Below are positions 33,442 through 40,242 of a DNA stretch of 64,000 nucleotides, piece after piece; the stretch's first letter is position 1, and each line of letters begins with the position of its first letter. Origin of the DNA: Streptomyces sioyaensis (GTDB taxonomy: Bacteria; Actinomycetota; Actinomycetes; Streptomycetales; Streptomycetaceae). The translations under genes were made by a program, and so were the position numbers. A model generated the notes under the pieces. The model saw nothing but the letters and a program-made list of their open reading frames with translations. It did no database searches and was not told where the DNA came from. The stretch lies in NCBI RefSeq assembly GCF_004122735.1, contig NZ_SDIF01000001.1, positions 1 through 64,000 of the forward strand. Direction: 5' to 3'.

Positions 33442-34269
33442 ATGGCGACCCTCACCACCACCGACGGCACGGAGATCTTCTACAAGGACTGGGGGACGGG
33501 CCGCCCCGTCGTGTTCAGCCACGGATGGCCGCTCAACGCCGACGCCTGGGACGACCAGCTGCACCTGGTCGCCACCCACGGGTTCCGTGCGATCGCCCAC
33601 GACCGCCGTGGGCACGGCCGCTCCGGCCAGCCGTGGCAGGGCAACGACATGGACACCTACGCGGACGACCTGGCGCAGCTGATGGACGCGCTGGACCTCC
33701 GGGAGGCGGTGCTGGTCGGGCACTCCACCGGCGGCGGTGAGGTGGCACGCTACATCGGCCGTCACGGCACCGGCCGGGTCGCCAAGGTGGTCCTGCTCAG
33801 TGCCGTACCGCCGCTGATGCTCAAGACGGAAGCCAACCCGGAGGGGCTGTCGCGCGCGGTCTTCGACGGGATCCGCGCCGGTGTGGCCGGCGACCGGTCG
33901 CAGTTCTACAAGGACCTCAGCGAGACCTTCTACGGCGCCAACCGGCACGGTTCGGCCGTCTCGCCGGGGGTGCGCGAGGCGTTCTGGCTCTGGAGCATGC
34001 AGGTGGGGGTGAAGGGGGCGTACGACTGCGTCAAGGAGTTCTCGGAGACCGACTTCACCGAGGACCTCAAGCGGTTCGACGTCCCCACCCTGATCATTCA
34101 CGGCGATGACGACCAGATCGTGCCGTTCATGGCCTCCGCCCAGAAGTCGGCGAAGCTGGTGAAGGACGCCACGCTGAAGATCTACCCGGGGGCGCCGCAC
34201 GGGCTGTTCGCGGTCGGCTCGTACAAGGACGACTTGCACGCCGATCTGCTGGCGTTCCTCAACAGCTGA
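33442..34269 (+). CDS. Alpha/beta hydrolase, non-heme haloperoxidase type
   Basis: A 275-residue alpha/beta hydrolase with the length and motifs of cofactor-free bacterial haloperoxidases/perhydrolases (CpoL, BpoA2 type). The nucleophile is in GHSTGGGE (Ser95), the acid in HGDDDQIVP (Asp222-224) and the His in GAPHGL (His253). The oxyanion segment SHGWPL is present near the N terminus. In vivo these enzymes act as esterases or perhydrolases and the haloperoxidation is incidental. ATG at 33442 follows AGGAAAGGA. A strong terminator lies 82 bases downstream. Confidence 0.9.
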   Translation: MATLTTTDGTEIFYKDWGTGRPVVFSHGWPLNADAWDDQLHLVATHGFRAIAHDRRGHGRSGQPWQGNDMDTYADDLAQLMDALDLREAVLVGHSTGGGEVARYIGRHGTGRVAKVVLLSAVPPLMLKTEANPEGLSRAVFDGIRAGVAGDRSQFYKDLSETFYGANRHGSAVSPGVREAFWLWSMQVGVKGAYDCVKEFSETDFTEDLKRFDVPTLIIHGDDDQIVPFMASAQKSAKLVKDATLKIYPGAPHGLFAVGSYKDDLHADLLAFLNS

Positions 34270-34350
34270 GCGTCCGGGGCGGCCGCGGCCGCTCCGTCGG
34301 CCGCGGGGAAGGACACGTTGCCGGACGGCGCGCGGCCGCGGACACACGTC

Positions 34351-34390
34351 GGCGCCGGCCGACACGATCGTGGTCGTGTCGGCCGGCGCC
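34351..34390. terminator. Perfect 17-bp bidirectional terminator
   Basis: GGCGCCGGCCGACACGA (34351-34367), loop TCGTGG, TCGTGTCGGCCGGCGCC (34374-34390), between the convergent hydrolase and His-rich genes. Confidence 0.85.
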
Positions 34391-34405
34391 GGCTGTCAGC
34401 TTTGA

Positions 34406-34636
34406 TTACCTCCGGCCGCCGTCCCAGCCCCAGCCGCTCCGCTCGCAGCCTTCGCTGAAGACGGGGCCGACGCGCTCCAGAACGCCCGCCGAGAGCCAGC
34501 AGGCTGCGTGGTGGCCGTGGCCCCGGTGGTGGTTGAAGTGGTGGTGGCCCTTGTTGCAGGCCAGGGCGGCGCTCGCACCACCCATGACGATGGTGGTGGC
34601 CAGGGCGCTGGCGGCGATCGCGGCGCGGATGCGCAT
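34406..34636 (-). CDS. Small secreted His-rich protein
   Basis: A 76-residue protein with a signal peptide (RIRAAIAASALATTIVMGGASAALA, cleavage about residue 26) and a short mature part rich in His (HHHFNHHRGHGHH), Trp and Gly, with three Cys. The His cluster suggests Zn, Ni or Cu binding; this is inference. ATG at 34636 has GAGGAG five bases upstream. It resembles in plan, though not in sequence outside the His run, the mini-protein at 49675-49926. Confidence 0.7.
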   Translation of the reverse strand: MRIRAAIAASALATTIVMGGASAALACNKGHHHFNHHRGHGHHAACWLSAGVLERVGPVFSEGCERSGWGWDGGRR

Positions 34637-34943
34637 GTCTGCTCCTCTGGAGGATCAAAGGGGTATATCGACCTTTTCAGGGATCACCTTCGCAGAACCT
34701 CCTAAAACATGACACAACCCGAATTGCGCGAGTCGGAGTAACCGGTGTCTTCCGTTACGTTCGCGACTCCCCCGGACGCGGCGTCCGCCGGCCGATTCCG
34801 TTCCGGCAGGCCGATCACCCAACTCCCTTTGGCCGGTGGCTCATTGACGTCACAGCACTGCCTGCGACACCACTCCGGGGCGAGCGTCCGATTACAGCGG
34901 TCCGCTCGCCCCGAATTGATGTTCCGTCAGTCGCCGAATCGGC
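34637..34943. other. Upstream region of His-rich gene
   Basis: About 300 bases between the His-rich start and the MFS stop, both on the minus strand. The first 120 bases are AT-richer for this genome and should hold the His-rich promoter. The end overlaps the 28-base direct repeat at 34922-34980. No gene is seen. Confidence 0.45.
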
Positions 34944-34980
34944 TCAGACTTCTTCCGTCAGTCGCCTGATCGGCTCAGAC
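34922..34980. repeat. 28-base direct repeat across the MFS 3' end
   Basis: TTCCGTCAGTCGCC begins both units (34922-34949 and 34953-34980); 26 of 28 bases agree, period 31. The MFS stop codon (34944-34946) lies in the first unit. The same sequence in the second unit is read as sense codons in another frame. Confidence 0.85.
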
Positions 34981-36293
34981 TCCCCGGGGTCCGTGCCCTC
35001 GCGCGGCGCACCGGGGCTTCCCGGGCGCAGGCCCAGCGTCACCAGCGCCACGGCCACGGCGAGGAAGCCGGACAGCACCGCGAAGCCGGTCACGCTGGAT
35101 CCGGTGGCGTCGGTCAGCCAGCCGACCAGATAGGGGCCCGCGAAGCCGCCGAGGTTTCCCAGGGCGTTGATCAGGCCCATCGCGACGGCCACCACCTCGA
35201 TGCGCAGCAGCTGCCCGGGGATCGCCCAGAACGGTCCGTACGGCGCATAGACCGCGGCCGCGGTCACACACAGCAGCAGCATCCGGGGCAGAGCGCCGTC
35301 CACGACCTGACCCAGCAACAGGGCGACGATGCCCACGACGAGCGGGACGGCCACCGCCCGGCGCCGTCTGCCGGTGCGGTCGGACCAGGCGGCGTTGGCG
35401 ATCATCACCGCCAGGGCGACCGTGAACGGGATCGCGGTGAGCAGCCCTACCTCGGTGGACGAGCCGTCGTGCGTCAGCTCCTTGATGACGGCGGGCAGCC
35501 ACAGGTTGAAGCCGTAGAAGCCGGTGATCCAGAAGAAGTAGACGCCGATGAGGACGAGCACCGGCCGCTGCCGGACCGCGTCGAGATACGAGCCGTTGCC
35601 GGCCGGCGGTTTGGCGGCCTCGTCGGCGGCGAGCGAGCGCTCCACGTGGTCGGCCTCCTGGCGCGAGATCCACCGGGCCTGCGCCGGCCGGTCGGCGACC
35701 GTGAACCACCAGACCACCGCCCACACCAGGGGCGGAACGCCCTGGAGTACCAGCACCCAGCGCCAGCCGGCATGGTCGAGCATCCAGCCCGACAGCGGTG
35801 CCATGAGGACCGAGGAGAGCGGCAGACAGGCCATCCACAGGGCGTTGGCGCGGGCCCGCTCCCGCAGCGGGAACCACGAGGCGAGCAGGATGAGGACGGC
35901 GGGCCAGACGCCGCCCTCGAAGAAGCCCAACACGAAGCGGGCCGCGTAGAACTGGGACTTGGTCTGCACGAGACCGGACAGCGACGCGGCCAGCCCCCAC
36001 GCCACCATGAGCAGCAGGACCGTTTTACGGGCGCTCCAGCGCTGGGCGAGGAGCGCGGCCGGGATCTGCAGGAAGACGTAGCCGACGAAGAAGACGCCGC
36101 CGACCAGCCCCTTGTCGGCGTTGGACAGCTCCAGATCGCCGTGCATGTAGGGGAGGATGACGGAGACGTTGTTCCGGTCGAGATACGCCAGCATGTACAT
36201 GATCGCGGCGACCGGGATGACATACGCCCAGCGCTTGGCGGGCACCGCGGGCGCGGCGGGCTGCGGGATCGCGTCGGGGCGGTCGGCCGTCAC
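34944..36293 (-). CDS. MFS importer, anion:cation symporter (ACS) type
   Basis: A 449-residue major facilitator of the ACS family (glucarate, galactonate, phthalate permease group): YMLAYLDRNNVSVILPYMHGDL in TM1, VFLQIPAALLAQRWSARKTVL, and FVLGFFEGGVWPAVLILLASWFPLRERA spread over TM4 (given here only as the family block near residue 125). It is the last gene of the pdxA2/DUF1537 operon and starts by GTGA overlap with pdxA2, so it is the expected uptake system for the sugar acid (D-threonate/D-erythronate-like). Its C-terminal residues arise from a 31-base tandem duplication. Confidence 0.9.
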   Translation of the reverse strand: MTADRPDAIPQPAAPAVPAKRWAYVIPVAAIMYMLAYLDRNNVSVILPYMHGDLELSNADKGLVGGVFFVGYVFLQIPAALLAQRWSARKTVLLLMVAWGLAASLSGLVQTKSQFYAARFVLGFFEGGVWPAVLILLASWFPLRERARANALWMACLPLSSVLMAPLSGWMLDHAGWRWVLVLQGVPPLVWAVVWWFTVADRPAQARWISRQEADHVERSLAADEAAKPPAGNGSYLDAVRQRPVLVLIGVYFFWITGFYGFNLWLPAVIKELTHDGSSTEVGLLTAIPFTVALAVMIANAAWSDRTGRRRRAVAVPLVVGIVALLLGQVVDGALPRMLLLCVTAAAVYAPYGPFWAIPGQLLRIEVVAVAMGLINALGNLGGFAGPYLVGWLTDATGSSVTGFAVLSGFLAVAVALVTLGLRPGSPGAPREGTDPGESEPIRRLTEEV

Positions 36294-37387
36294 CGGGTCG
36301 CTGCCGTTCCGTACGCGGCGCGGATCCGGTCGGTGAAGCGGCTGAAGTCGGCGGCGGCGCGGAAGGCCGCGGCCATCGTGCCGTGCGAGGCACGGCCACT
36401 GCCTGCGATGTCGAAGGCGGTGCCGTGGTCGACGGAGGTGCGCAGGATCGGCAGGCCCACCGTGACGGACACGGTGCCGTCGAAGTCGACTGTCTTGGCG
36501 GGGATGTGGCCCTGGTCGTGGAAGTGGGACAGCACACCGTCGAAGCGGCCTTCGAGGCCCTGGTGGAAGACCGAGTCGGCGGGGACCGGCCCCACCACGC
36601 CGAGCCCCTCGGCGGCCGCCTTCTCCACCGCCGGGCGCAGCACGGTGATCTCCTCGTCGCCGAAGTGGCCGCCCTCGCCGCCGTGCGGGTTGATCGCGGC
36701 GACCGCGAGCCGGGGGGTGTCATGGCCGAAGACGCGCAGTGCGGTGGCCGCGTGCCGGATGCTCGCCGCGACCCGCTCCTCGGTGATCCGGTCGAGCGCC
36801 GCGCGCAGGGCGAGATGCCGGGTGGTGAAGAAGATCTTGAGGCCGCGGACCACGAACATGGTGTCGAAGTGGGCCGCGCCGGTGAGCTCACCGAGCATCT
36901 CGGTGTGGCCGAGGTGCGGCGAACCGGCCGCCCAGATGGCCTCCTTGTTGATCGGTGAGGTGACGAGGGCGTCGACCTCGCCGGACAGTGCGGCGCGGGT
37001 GGCGACCTCGATCGCGGCCACGGCGGAACGGCCGGCCACCGCGTCGACGGTGCCCCAGGGGAGATCACCGGGGGCGATACCGAGGTCGAGCACCTCGATG
37101 GTGCCGGGCTCGAACCGCGCCTCGGCGGGCGCGGCGACCGCACGGACCTCGACGTCCAGCCCGCAGACGGCCACCGCACGGCGCAGTACGGCGGCATCGC
37201 CGACCGCGAGTCCGCGGCCCAGCGCGGTGGCGGCCGGGTCGGCGAGGGTACGGGCGGTGATCTCGGGACCGATCCCGGCGGGGTCGCCGAGGGTGACGGC
37301 GAGAAGCGGCAACGGGCCGGACGGGCCGTCGGAGGCCGGCCGGGTGGCGGCCGTCCCGTCCGGGCCCGTCTGCTGAGGGTGCGTCAT
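36290..37387 (-). CDS. pdxA2: PdxA2-type 4-phospho-D-threonate/erythronate dehydrogenase
   Basis: A 365-residue PdxA-family NAD-dependent decarboxylating dehydrogenase. Family signatures seen are VTLGDPAGIGPE at the N terminus, VTSPINKEAI, HLGHTEMLGEL with the metal-binding His, AAINPHGGEGGHFGDEE, and LSHFHDQGHIPAK. PdxA proper makes vitamin B6. This copy sits with a DUF1537 kinase, an ACS-type importer and a DeoR regulator, which marks the PdxA2 branch that oxidises 4-phospho-D-threonate (or erythronate) to dihydroxyacetone phosphate and CO2. ATG at 37387 with AAAGG seven bases upstream is preferred to TTG at 37390. It is 58 bases after the kinase and overlaps the importer start. Confidence 0.88.
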   Translation of the reverse strand: MTHPQQTGPDGTAATRPASDGPSGPLPLLAVTLGDPAGIGPEITARTLADPAATALGRGLAVGDAAVLRRAVAVCGLDVEVRAVAAPAEARFEPGTIEVLDLGIAPGDLPWGTVDAVAGRSAVAAIEVATRAALSGEVDALVTSPINKEAIWAAGSPHLGHTEMLGELTGAAHFDTMFVVRGLKIFFTTRHLALRAALDRITEERVAASIRHAATALRVFGHDTPRLAVAAINPHGGEGGHFGDEEITVLRPAVEKAAAEGLGVVGPVPADSVFHQGLEGRFDGVLSHFHDQGHIPAKTVDFDGTVSVTVGLPILRTSVDHGTAFDIAGSGRASHGTMAAAFRAAADFSRFTDRIRAAYGTAATR

Positions 37388-37445
37388 CAAGCTGCCTTTC
37401 GGGGTGCGGTGCGCGGATGAGGGGCTGGGGTGTGCGGTGGGGTGG

Positions 37446-38744
37446 TCATCTCGCGCCGACGGTGGGGCCGGGGGTGTGCCGGCCGCAGGCCGCGCGCAGA
37501 TGTTCCAGACAGTGGCAGGCGGCGTCGGGGCCGCCGATCAGGCCGCCCTTCGTGGCGAAGCGCAGCCCGTCGTGGGGGCCGCCCACCAGTTGTCCGGCGA
37601 TGGCCAGCGGCAGCACCTCGGTCTCGATGGCGAAGCCGTCGGCGCCCAGCTCCGCGGTGACGGCCGCGGCGACATCGCCGCCCGAGGCGTACAGGCCGCC
37701 GGGGCGCAGTTCGGTGACCGCACGGCGGGCGACCTCGGCGAGAGCCCGCAGCAGGCGCCCGGCGGTGCCGGGATCGAGCACCGCGGCGGATCCGGTGGGC
37801 GCGGCCGGCGGTCCGGGGGCGAGCCGGACGCCGAGCAGCGTGGCGCCCTCCCCCGCTGCCGCGCGCAGCGCCGCCAGCGTCCGGTCGGGGTCCGGGGCAG
37901 CGGGGTCGAGTGTGGTCCAGCGGGCGCCGAGCGCGGTTTCGGTGCGGGCGAGCTGGGTGCGGGTGCGGTCCGTGACGCTGCCGACGACCGCGAGGAGGCG
38001 GGCGGGTGCGCCGGCTTCGGGCCGCAGGCCGAGTTCGGTGGCGAGCGCGGCGCCGAACGGTCCCGAGTCCAGCGCGACCCAGCGGATGTGGTCCTCGGCG
38101 GCGAGCCGGGCGGCGGCCACCGCGACCGTCCGCAGATGGGCGTTCTCGGTGGCGTCGCAGACCACGACCTCGGCCGGGCTCTCCCGCAGCGCCGCGGCCA
38201 CCGCCTCCGGGCCGCGCTCCACGACGTCCAGCGCCACCTCGCCCATGGTGCGCCCGCTCTGTGCGCCCAGCACGGCCGCGACCCGGGAGTGCCGCACGGG
38301 GTCGAACGGGTCGCGGGCCACGGCCGTGCGGGTCAGCGGTACGCCGTCGACGAGATGGAGGCCGCCCACCGTGGTCCGTCCGGCGTCGGGGAAGGCGGGG
38401 ACGGCCAGCGTCCGGACCCGGGCCGACGGCTCGTGGGCGGCGAGGACGTCCAGCACCGCGTCGAGTTCGCTGCCGGGGTTGCCGCGCAGGGTGGTGTCGA
38501 CGCGCTTGACGGTCAGGGGTGCCCGGCCCGCCGTCTCGACCGCGGTCCGCACGGCCGCGTAGGCGCGGGCGGGGGGCCAGTGCCGGGAGGCGGTGTTGAC
38601 GACGAGGACGTCCACCCGGTGTGCATAGCGCTCGACTTGGGCGAGCGCGCCGACGGTGACGGCCCGCAGACCCAGTCGCGCATAGCGCGCACCGGTGGCA
38701 TTGCTGCCGGTGAGGTCGTCTCCGATGACGAGCACCTGGGCCAC
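37446..38744 (-). CDS. DUF1537 four-carbon acid sugar kinase (DtnK/DenK-like)
   Basis: A 432-residue kinase of the DUF1537 (OtnK/DtnK) family. The N-terminal substrate domain opens with LVIGDDLTGSNATGARYA and has KRVDTTLRGNPGSELDAVLD. The C-terminal nucleotide-binding domain has LRPGGLYASGGDVAAAV and the end block GPHDGLRFATKGGLIGGPDA. These enzymes phosphorylate D-threonate or D-erythronate before PdxA2. GTG at 38744 has GGGAGGAG six bases upstream. The longer in-frame start crosses the operator palindrome and is rejected. The exact stereochemistry of the substrate cannot be told from sequence here. Confidence 0.88.
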   Translation of the reverse strand: MAQVLVIGDDLTGSNATGARYARLGLRAVTVGALAQVERYAHRVDVLVVNTASRHWPPARAYAAVRTAVETAGRAPLTVKRVDTTLRGNPGSELDAVLDVLAAHEPSARVRTLAVPAFPDAGRTTVGGLHLVDGVPLTRTAVARDPFDPVRHSRVAAVLGAQSGRTMGEVALDVVERGPEAVAAALRESPAEVVVCDATENAHLRTVAVAAARLAAEDHIRWVALDSGPFGAALATELGLRPEAGAPARLLAVVGSVTDRTRTQLARTETALGARWTTLDPAAPDPDRTLAALRAAAGEGATLLGVRLAPGPPAAPTGSAAVLDPGTAGRLLRALAEVARRAVTELRPGGLYASGGDVAAAVTAELGADGFAIETEVLPLAIAGQLVGGPHDGLRFATKGGLIGGPDAACHCLEHLRAACGRHTPGPTVGAR

Positions 38745-38795
38745 GAGGTCTCCTCCCGTCGGCTCCGGTGTCGCGGCGGCGACCCCGAAGTGACT

Positions 38796-38829
38796 GAATC
38801 GCGCAATGTTGATTGCGCGATTCACGCAA
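38796..38829. promoter_or_regulatory. Operator region of kinase operon (DeoR site)
   Basis: Two overlapping elements: a perfect inverted repeat GAATCGCGCAA-TGTTGA-TTGCGCGATTC (38796-38823), and TTGCG-N7-CGCAA (38813-38829). The second is also found before the deoR gene at 39736-39752, which makes it the likely DeoR recognition sequence. Confidence 0.65.
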
Positions 38830-38858
38830 CTCAGGGTGGCTACTCGCCGAACGGGCTG

Positions 38859-39671
38859 TCAAGAGCTGTGCGCGGCACTCCCGTCGGCAGGCCTCCCGGT
38901 GCCGTCCGCTACCGGCCGCACCCGCCATCCGCCGTCCGAGAACGCGGCCAGCTCCCGCTCCGTGGCCCCGGAGATCAGCCCGGTACCCGCCGGCATCTCC
39001 GCCCAGTACGGAAAGCCCCCTCCCCCGCGGAGCTTGGAGTGGTCGGCGAGCACCCAGGCGGCCCGGGCGCACCCGGCCATGGTCTCCTTCAGCGCGGCCT
39101 GTTCGGGATCGGGGCAGTTGATGCCGCGCCGGGGGTCGAGACCGTCGACGCCGAGGAAGGCGATGTCCGGGGTGAGCCGGCGCAGCGCCTGTTCGGTCCG
39201 GGTGCCCAGCAGGGACTCGTTGGGGCGCCGCAGCCGGCCGCCGAGCACCACGACCTCCACCTCGGCGTCGGCCAGTTCGACCAGCGTGGACAGGCCGTTG
39301 GTGACGACGGTGAGATCGCCGCGGGCGCGCAGCTCGTGTGCCAGCCGGGCGACGGTGGTGCCCGCGTCGAGGAGCACGACGTCGCCGCTGCGGACCAGCC
39401 CGGCCGCGGCGCGGGCGAGGGCGTCCTTCTCGCCCCGCTGCGCGCGCTCCTTGTCGTGCCGGGAGCGCTCCACCGCCCGGTGGTCGACCGCGCCGCCGTA
39501 CGTCCGCGTGATCCGGCCGAGGGCGGCCAGCGTGGCGAGATCGCGACGGACGGTGGACAGCGAGACATCGAATTCGGCGGCGAGATCGTGCACGCTGACG
39601 TCCCCGGCACCGAGCAGGTGCACCATCCGCTCGCGCCGCTGCCGGGTGGCCGAGCGTTCCCCACTGGTCAC
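38859..39671 (-). CDS. DeoR family regulator of the sugar-acid operon
   Basis: A 270-residue DeoR/GlpR-type repressor. The HTH is at about residues 14-60 (QRRERMVHLLGAGDVSVHDLA, FDVSLSTVRRDLATLAALG, the classic DeoR pattern). The sensor domain follows with LLDAGTTVARLAHEL, TVVTNGLSTLVEL and VVLGGRLRRPNESLLG, the phosphosugar-binding fold. GTG at 39671 is taken; its ribosome binding site is weak. The gene lies immediately upstream of the kinase operon in the same direction, with the TTGCG-N7-CGCAA site before both, so a phosphorylated pathway intermediate is the probable inducer. Confidence 0.88.
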   Translation of the reverse strand: MTSGERSATRQRRERMVHLLGAGDVSVHDLAAEFDVSLSTVRRDLATLAALGRITRTYGGAVDHRAVERSRHDKERAQRGEKDALARAAAGLVRSGDVVLLDAGTTVARLAHELRARGDLTVVTNGLSTLVELADAEVEVVVLGGRLRRPNESLLGTRTEQALRRLTPDIAFLGVDGLDPRRGINCPDPEQAALKETMAGCARAAWVLADHSKLRGGGGFPYWAEMPAGTGLISGATERELAAFSDGGWRVRPVADGTGRPADGSAAHSS

Positions 39672-39735
39672 TTCGCTGCCCGCCTCTGCCTGCCGTCGAC
39701 CGCGCGGCGCCTTTGCGGGGGCGCCACCACTCAAG

Positions 39736-39752
39736 TTGCGTGTTTCGCGCAA
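39736..39752. promoter_or_regulatory. DeoR site upstream of deoR
   Basis: TTGCG-TGTTTCG-CGCAA, the same half sites and spacing as at 38813-38829, 65 bases before the deoR start. It suggests autoregulation. Confidence 0.6.
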
Positions 39753-39798
39753 TTCGAGGTTAGCAGTCGGGCAGACAGCGGCGGGCAGCCTCGGGTGG

Positions 39799-40194
39799 TC
39801 AGGCGAGTACCTTCGCCTTGGCCTTCTGGAACTCCTCGTCGGTGATGTCCCCGTGGTTCTTCAGTTCGGCGAGCTTTGCCAGCGAATCCGCGTGCCGAGC
39901 CGTCTCGTCACCGGTTCCGACGGTGTCCCGGAGGTAGGTCTGCAGTTGCTTTTGCTGCCGTTCCGCCTGCGCGAACTCCCGCTCGCTCATGCCGTGGCCG
40001 CGCGCGATCACATAGATGAAGACGCCCAGGAAGGGCAGCAGAATCACCAGGACGAGCCAGCCCGTCTTGGCCCAGTTGTTGATGTCACGGCTCCGGAAGA
40101 TGTCGCCGATGATCCTGAACAGCAGGATCAGCCACAGGACCCACAGGAAGATCAGGCACATCGTCCAGAATGCGTTGAGCAGCGGGTAATCCAT
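39799..40194 (-). CDS. PLDc_N / SHOCT domain membrane protein
   Basis: A 131-residue protein. Two membrane helices (AFWTMCLIFLWVLWLILLF and TGWLVLVILLPFLGVFIYVI) form the phospholipase-D-nuclease N-terminal type domain, with the sequence NNWAKTGW between. A charged helix follows, and then a C-terminal SHOCT domain (ADSLAKLAELKNHGDITDEEF, about residues 100-131). SHOCT motifs are short oligomerisation or interaction elements. ATG at 40194 has GAGGAGG six bases upstream. It lies between unrelated genes and could be cotranscribed with the large sensor phosphatase that ends 49 bases upstream. Confidence 0.85.
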   Translation of the reverse strand: MDYPLLNAFWTMCLIFLWVLWLILLFRIIGDIFRSRDINNWAKTGWLVLVILLPFLGVFIYVIARGHGMSEREFAQAERQQKQLQTYLRDTVGTGDETARHADSLAKLAELKNHGDITDEEFQKAKAKVLA

Positions 40195-40242
40195 CACGGC
40201 CTCCTCGTGACGCAGGGGCCCCGAGCTCATCCGTCCCTCACC

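Noticed and set aside
33442-34269. True heme- or vanadium-dependent chloroperoxidase
   Set aside because: The fold is alpha/beta hydrolase with a Ser-Asp-His triad and no metal or heme ligands; esterase or perhydrolase activity is more likely.
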